DNA from: Thiocapsa marina 5811
GTDB lineage: Bacteria > Pseudomonadota > Gammaproteobacteria > Chromatiales > Chromatiaceae
Length of the DNA stretch: 64,000 bases
Direction: 5' to 3'
NCBI RefSeq assembly: GCF_000223985.1
Contig: NZ_AFWV01000003.1
Coordinates: 353,434-417,433 of the forward strand
Below are positions 26,902-36,395 of the stretch, piece by piece; within the stretch, counting starts at the first letter, position 1, and every line of letters begins with the position of its first letter. The translations under genes were made by a program, and so were the position numbers. The notes below the pieces were generated by a model. The model was not told where the DNA came from. It did no database searches and was given only the letters and a program-made list of their open reading frames with translations.

Positions 26902-27972
26902 ATGCAGATGAATCATCCACGATCGACCCCGCGACATGAGCCCGGCACGCCATTGCCGAGCACCGCCTCCGGACCAGTACGGCGCCGGTTCCCTTGGCGT
27001 ACGACCTTAGGGGTGGTCGGCCTCGCCGGTCTCGTCATGGTCTCGCTGGGTGTTTACTGGTCCATTCATCCAACACCATTGGACGGTGCCGCGGTGGCGG
27101 CGGCCGAGCTCGGGGAGCGGGCCGGGGATGGGACTCCCGGCACCCGTTCGGTTGAGGTTGCGGTCGGGATCGGCGAGTCGCTCCTGAGGAAGCCCGGCGG
27201 CTTTCTGTACAACGATCGCTTGCCGCCCGGCGTCTTTCTCGACAACACCCAAAGCTGGGAATGCGGAAACCTGATGGCGCTCCGCGATTTCGTGCGCGCG
27301 CTGCGGAATGATTTCAGTCGCTCTCAGAGTCAATCGTTCGAAAATGCCGACGTCAAGGAAGCCGATTTGCGCTTCGCGATCGACCCGAAATCCTGGATGC
27401 TTCCGTCGGCCGAGACGGAATATGAACTTGGGATCGAAGCCCTCGAGCGCTTCTTGGCGGATCTGAGCGGGGGCGATCAACCTCGTGCGCAATTCTTCGC
27501 CCGTGCAGACAACCTCGCGGCCTATCTCGCGGTCGTGGAGAAACGCTTGGGTCATTTCGGCGTTCGTCTGAGCTCCAGTGTCCCGGACAGCGACCTGGCC
27601 GCCGCGATCGGCATCCCGCGGGCCGGCGACGAGGGTGCGCTCCTCGACGAGGAGCCGGTTCCGATTCAGACGCCCTGGCATCAGGTCGACAACGTTTATT
27701 ACTGCGCCCGCGGCTACAGTTGGGCGCTCTATCACCTCATGCAGGCGATCGCGAGCGACTTCGAGGGTGTCTTGGCGGCCAAACGCGCAGAGGTCTCGCT
27801 GCAGCAGATCATCCGGGATTTGAAGGGTGCAACCAAGCCCATGGGTAGTCCGATCGTGCTCAACGGCGATGGCTACGGCATCCTGGCCAATCACTCGCTC
27901 GTGTTGGCCTCTTACATTGCGAAGGCGAATGCCGCGCTCATGGACCTGCGCACGCTCATGCAGCAAGGCTAA
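26902..27972 (+). CDS. DUF2333 family membrane-anchored protein
   Basis: A 356-residue protein with a single membrane anchor near residues 33-55 (TTLGVVGLAGLVMVSLGVYW). The block KPGGFLYNDRLPPGVFLDN followed by WECGNLMALRDFVRALRNDFSRSQSQ (cited in part) is characteristic of DUF2333 proteins, and the histidine/tyrosine region PWHQVDNVYYCARGYSWALYH follows near residue 255. Function is not known. The gene converges on the GGDEF/EAL gene with only nine bases between the stop codons. Confidence 0.85.
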   Translation: MQMNHPRSTPRHEPGTPLPSTASGPVRRRFPWRTTLGVVGLAGLVMVSLGVYWSIHPTPLDGAAVAAAELGERAGDGTPGTRSVEVAVGIGESLLRKPGGFLYNDRLPPGVFLDNTQSWECGNLMALRDFVRALRNDFSRSQSQSFENADVKEADLRFAIDPKSWMLPSAETEYELGIEALERFLADLSGGDQPRAQFFARADNLAAYLAVVEKRLGHFGVRLSSSVPDSDLAAAIGIPRAGDEGALLDEEPVPIQTPWHQVDNVYYCARGYSWALYHLMQAIASDFEGVLAAKRAEVSLQQIIRDLKGATKPMGSPIVLNGDGYGILANHSLVLASYIAKANAALMDLRTLMQQG

Positions 27973-27981
27973 CGCTTCGGC

Positions 27982-30900
27982 TCAGACGTTCGCATCCTGC
28001 GACGGGTGCTCGAGGACTTCAGCCTGAAGCGATCGGATGCCCGCGACCAGGTCGTCGCGCTCCGCCAGCAGCTTCGTGATCGGATCGGTCAGCGCCTCGC
28101 GATCGAGGCGGTCGAGCGCGAGCAGCTGCCCGGCGTGCAAATGAATCTGCCGGTGCAGGGCGTCGAGCGATCGGAAGCTGGGCATCTCGCCGTAACGCGT
28201 TGTGCCGGTTCCCAGGTACCAGCGCCCGAAGTCGCACAATTCGGGTTGAAGCTCGGGCAGCCTTGCCGCGGTATCGGTCGAGACATGGCGCACGAGACGA
28301 TTGACCCAGTCGCGATGGATCGCCTCCAGGCTCAAGAGCGATAGGTCCTCGGTGGTCCAGTCCACGTCGGGGCGATCGGTCCAGAGTTGCGGCGGGCGAA
28401 AGCCCTTGATCCAGGAGGCGAGCTGCTCGGGAGCCATCGGGTCTGCAATGCCGTAGCCCTGCGCCAGGGTGCAGCCCAGATCCATCAGCAGCAGGCCGTG
28501 CGCGGCGGATTCCACGCCCTCGGCGATCACCTCGCGTTGGAAGGCGTTGGCGATCCCGATGACGCCCTTCACCAGGTTGCGACCGTCGCGCGAGCGCAGG
28601 ATGTCGCGCACCACGGTTTGATCGATCTTCACCACCTGGGCCGGAAGACAGCGAAAATCGGTCAAAGACGCATAGCCGTTGCCGAAGCCGTCCAACGCAA
28701 ACTGGACGCCGAGCACGGCGCATGCTCGGATGACCGAGGCGGTGGTTTCGATGTCGCGTAACGCCTCGGATTCGATGATCTCGAACAGCAGATGCGCAGG
28801 GTCGATGCTCGGATGCTGCGCGAGCATCTCCTGCAAGGCCGCGACGAATCCGGTGTCCTGCAGCGAGCAGGCCGAGAGATTGAGACTCATCGTGAGATCC
28901 AGCCCGGCGCTGCGCCAGTCTTCCAGCAATCGCAGCGCCCGATCCATCACCCACCAGTCCAGGTCGTGAAGGAGCTCGTCGCCCTCCATCAAGGGTAGGA
29001 ACTCGCCCGGCGGCAAGAGTCCACGCTCCGGGTGCTCCCAGCGTACGAGTGCTTCGACGCCCACGACGCGGCCCGAGCGCATATCGACCCTCGGCTGCAC
29101 ATGCAGCCGCAGCTCGTCGCCTTCGATGGCCTCTCGGATGCGCACGAGCTCGCGCTTGTGTGCCTGATCGGGCTGATCCTTGACGGGCTGGAAGAACTGA
29201 AAGCGATTGCGGCCCTGTTGTTTGGCCTGGTACATGGCGTGGTCGGCATGGCGCAGGAGGGTGTCCGCATCGCCTGCGTCCTGCGGGAAGAGGGTCACGC
29301 CCGCGCTGCCGGTGACGGCGAGCGAATGACCGTCGATCAAAATCGGCTGGGCGAGCGAGGCGAGTACGCGCTCGAGCAGCGCGGCGCAGTCCGAGAGCGA
29401 CTCCATTTGATTCATCAGCAGGACGAACTCGTCTCCGCCGAGACGGGCCACCGTGTCGTCCTCGCGCACGCAGCCGCGCAATCGGCTCGCCACCGTCACC
29501 AGCACTCGGTCGCCCATCTTGTGCCCGTGGGTGTCGTTGATGGGTTTGAACCCGTCGAGATCCAGATAACAGACCCCGAGCAAAAGACCCTGCTCGCGGG
29601 CCCGCACGACCGCCTCGTCCATACGCTCGGCCAAGAGCCGCCGGTTCGGCAGACGCGTCAAAGGATCGTAGAGGGCGATCTCTTCGAGCCGGCGTCTGCT
29701 GTCGAGCAGCTTCTGCTCGTTGCGCCGCCGCTCGAAGGCACCGCCGATCAGATCGCCGAGAAACCCGAGTGCACGAATCTCCGAGTCGCGCCAGCTGTGC
29801 GTGTCGCTCAACATCTCCATCGCGACGAAACCGCCCATCCGACCGGCCACCCGAATGGCGACGGCTGCCACCGATCGCACCTCGAGCTGCTCGAGCTGCT
29901 CGCGGTCGACACGCCAGGTCTCGGGGAGCTTGGTGACGTCGTCGATACGGATGTCGTCGCCGTGCTGCAGGGTCTCCATCCAGCGCGGGATCAGCGACGT
30001 GGGCATCGGCGGCGCACCTGCTCCCGCAAGGCCGAGACCGCTTGCGCTCCATTCCTGCATGTTGCGCATGCTTGTGCCGTCACGGCTCAGCACGAAGACA
30101 TACGCCCGCTCCGCACCCATGCGCCGTGCGACGGTCCCCAGGGCATTCTCGACCAAGGGGCCGACCGCGTCGGCAGGCGCAGCCACCAAGGACCGCGAGG
30201 TCTCGACCAAGACGGTCTCGAGCGTGACCAGATACGACAGCGCACGCTCGGCCTGCTTGCGTTCGGTGATGTCGGTGCCCGAGCCGAGTCCGCCGATCAG
30301 CTGTCCCGCGCTGTCGCGGATCCGGCTGTTGTTCCATTCGATCAGGCGTTCCGAGCCATCCGCGCAGATGACCGAACCCTCGACAGCGATCAAGGGCTCG
30401 TCGTTTTCCAAGGTCACACGCGCAAGGATTCGGCGGGCCTGCTCGCGCTCGCGCTCGGGTACGAAGGACTCCGCCCAATCACGCCCGACGATCTGCTCGC
30501 GGTCGAGGCCCAGAACCTCGCAGCCTTTGCGGTTGATGAGCCGGACACGGCCATCGAGATCCAAACCGACCAGGATCACGGCGGCGATGTCGAGGATGTG
30601 CTCGACCTCGGCGAGGCGCGGTTCGACAGACTCGGCGCGAATCTCTGAGTCCGCTTCGGGGTTCGCACCGCCCGCAAGGATCCCCGAGCCGGATCGCGGC
30701 AATGTCCTCGTGGCTGCGTAACGGCTCGTCGACAGGGCCAGAAGGAGGGCGAGCCCGATTGCGAGGACCCAAGGCCACACGCCCGCCCAGGACAGGAGTC
30801 GGTGGCGCTCGGCATCCTCTGCCGCAGCCAGATCCATCACCACATAGATCACGGGCTCCGGAGCGAGAGCGGCGGGATCGACGCGCCCTCCATCCTCGTT

Positions 30901-31350
30901 GCTCGTCCTGCCGATACTCATCGCGCCGAACAGGCGGCCCGATTCAGGTGCAACCGCGAAGCGCGGCTGCATCGGCAAAGCGGCGGCTGCGCGCGCGATG
31001 TCGGCCGGTATCGCGTCGATCGTCATCGCCGTTGAAGGGTCTGCGGGCTGCTCCGCGCCGGCACCCTGAGTCGATCGACCCTGATCGAGTCGGCCGAGTG
31101 CGAGGAGACCCGGATGTGCGCTGGATGCGCCGAGGACGAACGCCGCGGCCGGCTCGTTGCCGCGCGATGGGTCCTGCAAGATGGCGGAGGCGATCTGTTG
31201 CAGCAGCCGCTGCGCGACCGCTTCCTGCTCGATTCGGACGCGTGCGGGGATGCCGAGGGAAAGCTGATAGGCAAGGTGCAGGGCCAGCACCAGTGCCAGA
31301 ACGAGCGCCACCAGTCCTATCGGCGATCTTTGCGCCTTTGTGCGAATCAT
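27982..31350 (-). CDS. PAS-GAF-GGDEF-EAL-CZB cyclic-di-GMP signalling protein
   Basis: A 1122-residue membrane-bound c-di-GMP protein. Order: membrane helix (13-35), periplasmic sensor region, second helix (about 195-215), PAS domain (about 250-370), GAF domain (about 385-545), GGDEF domain (about 560-720), EAL domain (about 735-985) and a C-terminal CZB-like zinc-binding region (from about 1010, HRDWVNRLVRHVS and LCDFGRWYLGTG). GGDEF is intact with the inhibitory RxxD site (REDDTVARLGGDEF). In the EAL domain EALVRW, NLSACSL, ESEAL, KIDQ, AEGVES and AQGY are present, but the DDFGTG loop reads DGFGNG near residue 887. The protein probably makes c-di-GMP; hydrolysis is uncertain. It converges on DUF2333. 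Confidence 0.93.
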   Translation of the reverse strand: MIRTKAQRSPIGLVALVLALVLALHLAYQLSLGIPARVRIEQEAVAQRLLQQIASAILQDPSRGNEPAAAFVLGASSAHPGLLALGRLDQGRSTQGAGAEQPADPSTAMTIDAIPADIARAAAALPMQPRFAVAPESGRLFGAMSIGRTSNEDGGRVDPAALAPEPVIYVVMDLAAAEDAERHRLLSWAGVWPWVLAIGLALLLALSTSRYAATRTLPRSGSGILAGGANPEADSEIRAESVEPRLAEVEHILDIAAVILVGLDLDGRVRLINRKGCEVLGLDREQIVGRDWAESFVPEREREQARRILARVTLENDEPLIAVEGSVICADGSERLIEWNNSRIRDSAGQLIGGLGSGTDITERKQAERALSYLVTLETVLVETSRSLVAAPADAVGPLVENALGTVARRMGAERAYVFVLSRDGTSMRNMQEWSASGLGLAGAGAPPMPTSLIPRWMETLQHGDDIRIDDVTKLPETWRVDREQLEQLEVRSVAAVAIRVAGRMGGFVAMEMLSDTHSWRDSEIRALGFLGDLIGGAFERRRNEQKLLDSRRRLEEIALYDPLTRLPNRRLLAERMDEAVVRAREQGLLLGVCYLDLDGFKPINDTHGHKMGDRVLVTVASRLRGCVREDDTVARLGGDEFVLLMNQMESLSDCAALLERVLASLAQPILIDGHSLAVTGSAGVTLFPQDAGDADTLLRHADHAMYQAKQQGRNRFQFFQPVKDQPDQAHKRELVRIREAIEGDELRLHVQPRVDMRSGRVVGVEALVRWEHPERGLLPPGEFLPLMEGDELLHDLDWWVMDRALRLLEDWRSAGLDLTMSLNLSACSLQDTGFVAALQEMLAQHPSIDPAHLLFEIIESEALRDIETTASVIRACAVLGVQFALDGFGNGYASLTDFRCLPAQVVKIDQTVVRDILRSRDGRNLVKGVIGIANAFQREVIAEGVESAAHGLLLMDLGCTLAQGYGIADPMAPEQLASWIKGFRPPQLWTDRPDVDWTTEDLSLLSLEAIHRDWVNRLVRHVSTDTAARLPELQPELCDFGRWYLGTGTTRYGEMPSFRSLDALHRQIHLHAGQLLALDRLDREALTDPITKLLAERDDLVAGIRSLQAEVLEHPSQDANV

Positions 31351-31484
31351 TCGGCAGAGGTTGAGGTATTGACCCTAGCTTCGCAGGAGAGCACACGAAA
31401 AGTGTCATCGTTTCCTGCTGCTCACTCTATCACGGGGCTCCTCAGGGCGACAGTGATCCGAGAACAAGCGAGCACCGCGACAAC

Positions 31485-31517
31485 AAAAAAACCGGCGGCG
31501 CCGATGCACCGCCGGTT
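31485..31517 (-). terminator. Rho-independent terminator of aceA
   Basis: Read on the minus strand, AACCGGCGG pairs with CCGCCGGTT around a ten-base loop and is followed by a run of seven T. It lies about 80 bases after the aceA stop and is a classical intrinsic terminator. Confidence 0.92.
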
Positions 31518-31595
31518 CTCGGAACGCGGCCGGCCGGAGACCCGGCCGATGGGCGATCGCGCTTCGCGTCGGCGCGAAGCGCGATCAGCGGATTT

Positions 31596-32900
31596 TCAGA
31601 ACTGGGCCTCTTCGGTCGAACCGGACAAGGCCGTCACCGAGGAGGCGCCGCCTTGGATGGTCGTGGTCACGTCGTCGAAGTAGCCGGCGCCGACCTCCTG
31701 TTGATGCGACACGAAGGTATAGCCCTTCTCGCGCGCAGCGAACTCCGGCGCCTGCACCTTTTCGACATAGTGGCGCATGCCTTCGCCTCGGGCGTAATCG
31801 TAGGCGAGGTCGTACATGTTGAACCACATGCTATGGATGCCGGCCAGCGTGATGAACTGGTACTTGTAGCCCATATCCGCGAGCTCGTCCTGGAACTTGG
31901 CGATGGTGGCATCGTCGAGGTTCTTCTTCCAATTGAAGGACGGCGAGCAGTTGTAGGCCAGCAGTTTGTTGGGGTTCTGTGCGAGGACGGCTTGAGCGAA
32001 CTCGCGAGCGAAGCCCAGATCCGGCGTGCCTGTCTCACACCAGACCAGGTCGGCATAAGGCGCATAGGCCAGGCCGCGGCTGATCGCCTGCTCCAAGCCG
32101 TTGCGCACGCGATAGAAGCCGTCGTCCGTGCGATCGCCGCTTACGAACGGACGATCATTGTCGTCGACATCGGAGGTCAGCAGGTTCGCGGCCTCGGCAT
32201 CGGTGCGGGCCAAGAGCAGGGTCGGGACACCCATGACGTCGGCGGCGAGCCGCGCGGCAACCAGCTTCTGCACTGCTTCGCGGGTCGGCACCAGCACCTT
32301 GCCGCCCATGTGGCCGCACTTCTTGACCGCGGCGAGCTGGTCTTCGAAATGGACGCCCGAGGCGCCCGCGGCGATCATGTTCTTCATCAGCTCGAAGGCG
32401 TTGAGCACGCCGCCGAAACCGGCCTCGGCGTCCGCGACGACCGGCAGGAAGTAGTCGATGTAGCCCGGGTCACCCGGCTCGATGCCCTTCGACCATTGGA
32501 TTTCGTCGGCGCGCTTGAAGGCGTTGTTGATACGCCGCACCATGGTGGGGACAGAGTCATAGGCGTAGAGTGACTGGTCCGGATACATGGTCTCGGAGGT
32601 GTTGCCGTCGGCGGCGACCTGCCAGCCCGACAGGTAGATTGCCTCGATCCCGGCCTTTGCCTGCTGCATCGCCTGACCGCCCGTGAGCGCGCCCATGCAG
32701 TTGACGTAGCCCTTCTTTGCCTCGCCGTGCACCAGTTTCCACAACTTTTCGGCACCGCGTTTAGCATAGGTCTGCTCGGGCTGGACCGAGCCGCGCAGAC
32801 GCACGACGTCCTCGGCGGAGTAGCCGCGGGTCACGTCGGTCCAGCGGGGGTTTTCGGCCCAATCTTGCTTCAGGGCTTGGATCTGTTCTTGGCGGGTCAT
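31596..32900 (-). CDS. aceA: Isocitrate lyase
   Basis: A 434-residue enzyme that splits isocitrate into glyoxylate and succinate in the glyoxylate shunt. The catalytic signature [14 protein letters not shown] with its cysteine is clear, as are [33 protein letters not shown] and [12 protein letters not shown]. It is of the bacterial 430-residue type rather than the longer fungal type. GGAG lies eight bases before the ATG at 32898-32900. It is followed by its own terminator and diverges from pdxH. Together with aceK it allows growth on acetate. Confidence 0.97.
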   Translation of the reverse strand: MTRQEQIQALKQDWAENPRWTDVTRGYSAEDVVRLRGSVQPEQTYAKRGAEKLWKLVHGEAKKGYVNCMGALTGGQAMQQAKAGIEAIYLSGWQVAADGNTSETMYPDQSLYAYDSVPTMVRRINNAFKRADEIQWSKGIEPGDPGYIDYFLPVVADAEAGFGGVLNAFELMKNMIAAGASGVHFEDQLAAVKKCGHMGGKVLVPTREAVQKLVAARLAADVMGVPTLLLARTDAEAANLLTSDVDDNDRPFVSGDRTDDGFYRVRNGLEQAISRGLAYAPYADLVWCETGTPDLGFAREFAQAVLAQNPNKLLAYNCSPSFNWKKNLDDATIAKFQDELADMGYKYQFITLAGIHSMWFNMYDLAYDYARGEGMRHYVEKVQAPEFAAREKGYTFVSHQQEVGAGYFDDVTTTIQGGASSVTALSGSTEEAQF

Positions 32901-33101
32901 GGTGGTGCTCCAATGAAGTCTTTTTACCGATCCGCTCGGGCTGCCCGGGGCAGGCCGTCTTGTCGGGTATCAGTGGTGTACCCCTTCAGGATCGCGGATG
33001 TTTGACCGTCCTACTCGGTCTTGAAAGAGGAAACTACCGGGGCTTCGACCATTTGGCGAGGCAATTATCCTAATTTTGTTTATTGTTTTTGATAATTTTC
33101 A

Positions 33102-33740
33102 ATGAGCGCTGATGCATTTAGGATCCGGGCGATGGAGGAGGGGCTTTCGCGGGGAAGCCTCGATCCGGATCCGATCCGACTGTTCGAACACTGGTATACC
33201 GCCGCCATCGAGACGGCCCTGCCGGAACCCAACGCGATGAGCCTCTGTACGGTGGATGACGAGGGTCAACCCTATGTCCGCACCGTGTTGCTCAAGCTCT
33301 TCGACCGCGAGGGGTTCGTTTTTTTCACCAACTTCGAGAGCCGTAAGGCTCGGCAGATCGACCGCAACCCAAGGGTTGCGGCGCTCTTTCCTTGGGTGGC
33401 GCTGGCGCGGCAGGTCCAGATCACGGGGCGAGCCGAGCGCATTCCGACAGCGGAATCGCTGCGTTATTTCGCCACGCGGCCGCGCGGCAGCCAGATCGGC
33501 GCTTGGTCCTCTCCTCAGAGTCAGGTGATCAGCTCGAGGTCGTTGCTCGAGGCCAAGGTCGCCGAGATGAAGCAACGGTTTGCACAGGGCGAGATCCCGC
33601 TCCCGGACTTTTGGGGCGGCTATCGTATCGTTCCGAGCAAGATCGAGTTTTGGCAGGGGCGCGAAAGCCGACTCCACGACCGCTTTCTCTACACCCGCGA
33701 GGGCGACGGATCCTGGCGGATCGAGCGACTCGCGCCTTAA
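33102..33740 (+). CDS. pdxH: Pyridoxamine 5'-phosphate oxidase
   Basis: A 212-residue FMN enzyme that makes pyridoxal 5'-phosphate. Family motifs are [22 protein letters not shown] (cited in part), [39 protein letters not shown] and the C-terminal [18 protein letters not shown] with RLAP at the end. The upstream sequence is strikingly A+T rich and has no ribosome site before ATG 33102; a second ATG at 33132 has AGGA eight bases upstream and may be used instead, which would shorten the disordered N-terminus by ten residues. The TAA stop lies in the left end of the inverted-repeat element at 33737. Confidence 0.95.
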   Translation: MSADAFRIRAMEEGLSRGSLDPDPIRLFEHWYTAAIETALPEPNAMSLCTVDDEGQPYVRTVLLKLFDREGFVFFTNFESRKARQIDRNPRVAALFPWVALARQVQITGRAERIPTAESLRYFATRPRGSQIGAWSSPQSQVISSRSLLEAKVAEMKQRFAQGEIPLPDFWGGYRIVPSKIEFWQGRESRLHDRFLYTREGDGSWRIERLAP

Positions 33741-33824
33741 GCCGCGCCCAGTGCGGTATGTGATGTTTTTAGATGGCATCGGATTCTGCTGACTCGATGA
33801 TCGTCGGAGCTGGCGCCGTTTAAG
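33737..33824. repeat. TTAAACCGCG inverted-repeat element at the pdxH stop codon
   Basis: An 88-base element with left end CTTAAGCCGCGCC and right end GGAGCTGGCGCCGTTTAAG. Its TAA is the pdxH stop codon. It fills the space between the convergent pdxH and esterase genes. The right-end motif GTCGGAGCTGGCGC is shared with the copy at 35183 (inverted). Confidence 0.8.
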
Positions 33825-33832
33825 AATTTGAC

Positions 33833-34447
33833 TCAAAGCGCTCCGGCGTCAGTCAAGAGTCGGTGCATCGCTTCGGCGACCTGGCGGTAACCGGCGGCGT
33901 TCGGATGGATTTGATCGGCCTTCAGCTCGCGATCGGCGAGGACATCGGCCAGCACCGCGTCTTCGAGCGGCAGTGCAAGCTCGTCCGCCAGCTCCCGATA
34001 GAGCGGGTGGGTACCGAGGAACAGCCCGGGCTTCGGGATGCCGAGCAATACGACCGATGCGCCCCGCTCTCGCGCGAGCATCACCATCTGCCGAAGATTG
34101 GACTTGGTCTGCTCCAGGTCGCGCCGGCGCAGCATGTCGTTGCCGCCATGACCGAGGATGACCAGGTCCGGTTGCACGGTGTCGAGCACCCCTGGCAGCC
34201 GAGCGAGACCGGCGTCGCTTTCCTCCCCCGGCACGCCGGCGTTCACCACGTCGCGGCCGCTCGATACCGCCAAGATCTCCGCAAAACCCTCCCCGTCGCC
34301 TGCGCCGGTGCCGCGCGTGAGGCTGTCGCCGAAGGCCAGGATCACCGCGTCGCTCGATAACCGCGGAATCTCGGGTGGGCGGCTGCAGCCGACGAGCAGG
34401 ACGACGGCAAGCAACAGGGTGAGCAGGCGATGGATCATATCCGCCAT
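33833..34447 (-). CDS. SGNH-family lipoprotein esterase (TesA-like arylesterase)
   Basis: A 204-residue hydrolase. It opens with a lipoprotein signal peptide, RLLTLLLAVVLLVGC, whose cysteine would be lipidated. SGNH blocks follow: block I AFGDSLTRGTGAGDG with the catalytic serine, the glycine block VNAGVPGEESDA, block III LGHGGNDMLRRRD with asparagine, and block V ADQIHPNAAGYRQ with the catalytic aspartate and histidine. Similar to TesA-like esterases, but tethered to a membrane. The ATG at 34445-34447 is used; another at 34438 is possible. The next gene upstream on the same strand ends 45 bases away. Confidence 0.9.
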   Translation of the reverse strand: MADMIHRLLTLLLAVVLLVGCSRPPEIPRLSSDAVILAFGDSLTRGTGAGDGEGFAEILAVSSGRDVVNAGVPGEESDAGLARLPGVLDTVQPDLVILGHGGNDMLRRRDLEQTKSNLRQMVMLARERGASVVLLGIPKPGLFLGTHPLYRELADELALPLEDAVLADVLADRELKADQIHPNAAGYRQVAEAMHRLLTDAGAL

Positions 34448-34491
34448 GCGTTTCGCATCAACGACAGGGCACGGGATCCGTGCGCGTTGCA

Positions 34492-34887
34492 TTACCCTAC
34501 GACCCGACGCCAATAGCTCATGCGCCAGTAATAGAGCACGGTGGTGTCCGGCCAGGGATAAGAGTCGCCATAGGCTGTGCCGCGGACCGGCTGCTCGATA
34601 TTGTCACGCGCGGGGTCCAGGGGGCGCCAGCCTTCGTCGATGGTCTCGCCCTCGACAGGGTCGCGCGTGTTGCCGATGCTGCGGCGCTCGGACGCGCCAT
34701 AGTCGCGAAAATTCTGTTGGGCCTCTTCCAGGCTTACGGTGTTGCTGCTGCCGGGCATCCGGGCAAAACGTAATTGGGTTAGATCGTCCTCCCAGCCGCA
34801 GATGGGGCAGACCTGGTGAAAGCCGGGTTCGCGATCATGGACACGGTAACCGCAACAGGGGCAGGGGAATTTGATGTCGTCGGTCAA
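34492..34887 (-). CDS. CPCC-type cysteine-rich protein
   Basis: A 131-residue soluble protein with the CPCC domain: FPCPCCGYRVHDREPG near residues 8-22 followed by HQVCPICGWEDDL near 24-36, giving two CxxC pairs that probably bind zinc. The remainder includes the family's conserved GSSNTVSLEEAQQNF block. The function of CPCC proteins is unknown. It is followed by the lipoprotein esterase on the same strand. Start ATG 34885-34887 fits family length. Confidence 0.82.
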   Translation of the reverse strand: MTDDIKFPCPCCGYRVHDREPGFHQVCPICGWEDDLTQLRFARMPGSSNTVSLEEAQQNFRDYGASERRSIGNTRDPVEGETIDEGWRPLDPARDNIEQPVRGTAYGDSYPWPDTTVLYYWRMSYWRRVVG

Positions 34888-34985
34888 TGCGGTCTCCGTG
34901 TGGGTGGGCTGGCGCCGGCGAATAGCGATCAGCTATCCGCTTTCAGCCACCAATACACTGGCGTGGCGACGGTGCGATGCCTAAT

Positions 34986-35013
34986 GAAAAAAAGGGGCGC
35001 ACCGGGCGCCCCT
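34986..35013 (-). terminator. Rho-independent terminator of the tkt-gap-pgk-pyk-fba cluster
   Basis: On the minus strand AAGGGGCGC and GCGCCCCTT form a G+C-rich stem with a short loop, followed by a run of T. It lies about 250 bases after the fba stop, beyond two repeat elements, and is the first good terminator for the minus-strand carbon genes. Confidence 0.88.
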
Positions 35014-35092
35014 TCGTCTTCTTCCATGCCTTCGGATCGGCGCCTAAGACCTGTCCGGTGTGCCATGCGGTTTCATCGATGAAATCCCGCAG

Positions 35093-35173
35093 GTAGGGTG
35101 GACGAGCGCTAGCGAAGTCCACCGAATCCCTGCGCCGGCGCAGGTGGACTGCGCTTACGCTTGTCCACCCTAC
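35093..35173. repeat. GTAGGGTGGACGAGCG-type palindromic intergenic repeat
   Basis: An 81-base element starting GTAGGGTGGACGAGCG and ending with the inverted arm GCTTGTCCACCCTAC. It is the same family as 19919-20018, with each 30-base arm again having internal dyad symmetry (GGTGGAC and GTCCACC). Confidence 0.88.
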
Positions 35174-35182
35174 GGCCTCATC

Positions 35183-35270
35183 CTAAACCGCGTCAGCTCC
35201 GACGCTTGTCGATGCCCGGAGACCGGGCATCAAGCGAAAACAGCGCATATCACACGAAGACGCGGTTTAG
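35183..35270. repeat. TTAAACCGCG-type inverted-repeat element at the fba stop codon
   Basis: An 88-base element with a perfect 12-base terminal inverted repeat, CTAAACCGCGTC and GACGCGGTTTAG. On the minus strand its TAA is the stop codon of fba. The subterminal GCGTCAGCTCCGAC matches the inverted right end of the copy at 33737. Confidence 0.85.
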
Positions 35271-36331
35271 TTGACCTTAGGCTCGAGCTCGCCCTTGGCG
35301 TACCGGTCGGTCATCGCCTCGAGCGACATGGGCGTGATCTTGCTTGCGTTGCCGGCGGTGCCGAAGGCCTCGTAGCGCGCCTTGCAAATGCCTTTCATGG
35401 CCTTGGTGGCGGCGATGAAGTATTTGCGCGGATCGAATTCCTTGGGGTTTTCGGCCAGGAACTTGCGGATGGCGCCGGTGGAGGACATGCGCAGGTCGGT
35501 ATCGATGTTGACCTTGCGAACGCCGTTCTTGATGCCCTCGACGATCTCTTCGACCGGCACGCCGTAGGTCTCGCCCATGTCGCCGCCGTACTGGTTGATG
35601 ATGGCCAACCAATCCTGCGGGACGGAGGAGGAGCCGTGCATCACCAGATGGGTGTTGGGGATGCGCTTATGGATCTCCTTGATGCGCTCGATGGCCAGGA
35701 TGTCGCCGGTGGGCGGACGGGTGAACTTGTAGGCGCCGTGCGAGGTGCCGATGGCGATGGCGAGTGCGTCGACGCTGGTCTTCTTGACGAAGTCGGCGGC
35801 CTCTTCCGGATCGGTCAGGAGCTGGCTGTGGTCCAGGATACCTTCGGCACCGATACCGTCTTCCTCGCCGGCTTGCCCGGTCTCGAGCGAACCCAAGCAA
35901 CCCAGCTCACCCTCGACCGAGACGCCGCAGGCATGGGCCATTTCGACGACTCGACGCGTCACCTCGACATTGTACTCGTAGGAGGTCGGGGTCTTGCCGT
36001 CCTCGCCGAGCGAGCCGTCCATCATCACGGACGAGAAGCCGAGCTGGATGGAACGCTGGCAGACGGCCGCGGAGGTGCCATGGTCCTGGTGCATGCACAC
36101 CGGGATGTGCGGCCATTCCTCGATGGCGGCCAGGATCAGGTGGCGCAGGAAGGGGGCGCCGGCATACTTACGCGCACCGGCGGATGCCTGCACGATCACG
36201 GGGGAGTCCGTCTCGTCGGCGGCCTCCATGATGGCGCGCATCTGCTCGAGGTTGTTGACGTTGTAGGCGGGGACGCCGTACTGGTGCTCGGCGGCATGGT
36301 CGAGCAATTGACGCAGCGAAATCAGGGCCAT
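35267..36331 (-). CDS. fba: Class II fructose-bisphosphate aldolase, Calvin-cycle type
   Basis: A 354-residue zinc aldolase joining dihydroxyacetone phosphate with glyceraldehyde 3-phosphate (or erythrose 4-phosphate in the Calvin cycle). Motifs: [17 protein letters not shown], the zinc/catalytic block [18 protein letters not shown] with aspartate and histidine, [25 protein letters not shown] and [12 protein letters not shown]. The protein is of the CbbA type found beside cbb genes. It is the last gene of the carbon cluster; 64 bases separate it from pyk. Its TAA stop is the end of an inverted-repeat element. Confidence 0.96.
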   Translation of the reverse strand: MALISLRQLLDHAAEHQYGVPAYNVNNLEQMRAIMEAADETDSPVIVQASAGARKYAGAPFLRHLILAAIEEWPHIPVCMHQDHGTSAAVCQRSIQLGFSSVMMDGSLGEDGKTPTSYEYNVEVTRRVVEMAHACGVSVEGELGCLGSLETGQAGEEDGIGAEGILDHSQLLTDPEEAADFVKKTSVDALAIAIGTSHGAYKFTRPPTGDILAIERIKEIHKRIPNTHLVMHGSSSVPQDWLAIINQYGGDMGETYGVPVEEIVEGIKNGVRKVNIDTDLRMSSTGAIRKFLAENPKEFDPRKYFIAATKAMKGICKARYEAFGTAGNASKITPMSLEAMTDRYAKGELEPKVN

Positions 36332-36395
36332 GTGGATTCTCCTCGTATCGGACTGACAGCTAAAAACGGGCGAGCAAGCAGCAAGAATCGCTGGC

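Larger units (their letters stand above)
34888..35266. other. Repeat-rich intergenic region downstream of fba
   Basis: This stretch of about 380 bases holds no gene. It contains the terminator of the carbon cluster (34986-35013), the palindrome TTTCATCGATGAAA at 35071-35084, the GTAGGGTGGAC-type repeat (35093-35173) and an inverted-repeat element (35183-35270) that reaches into the fba stop codon. Confidence 0.7.
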
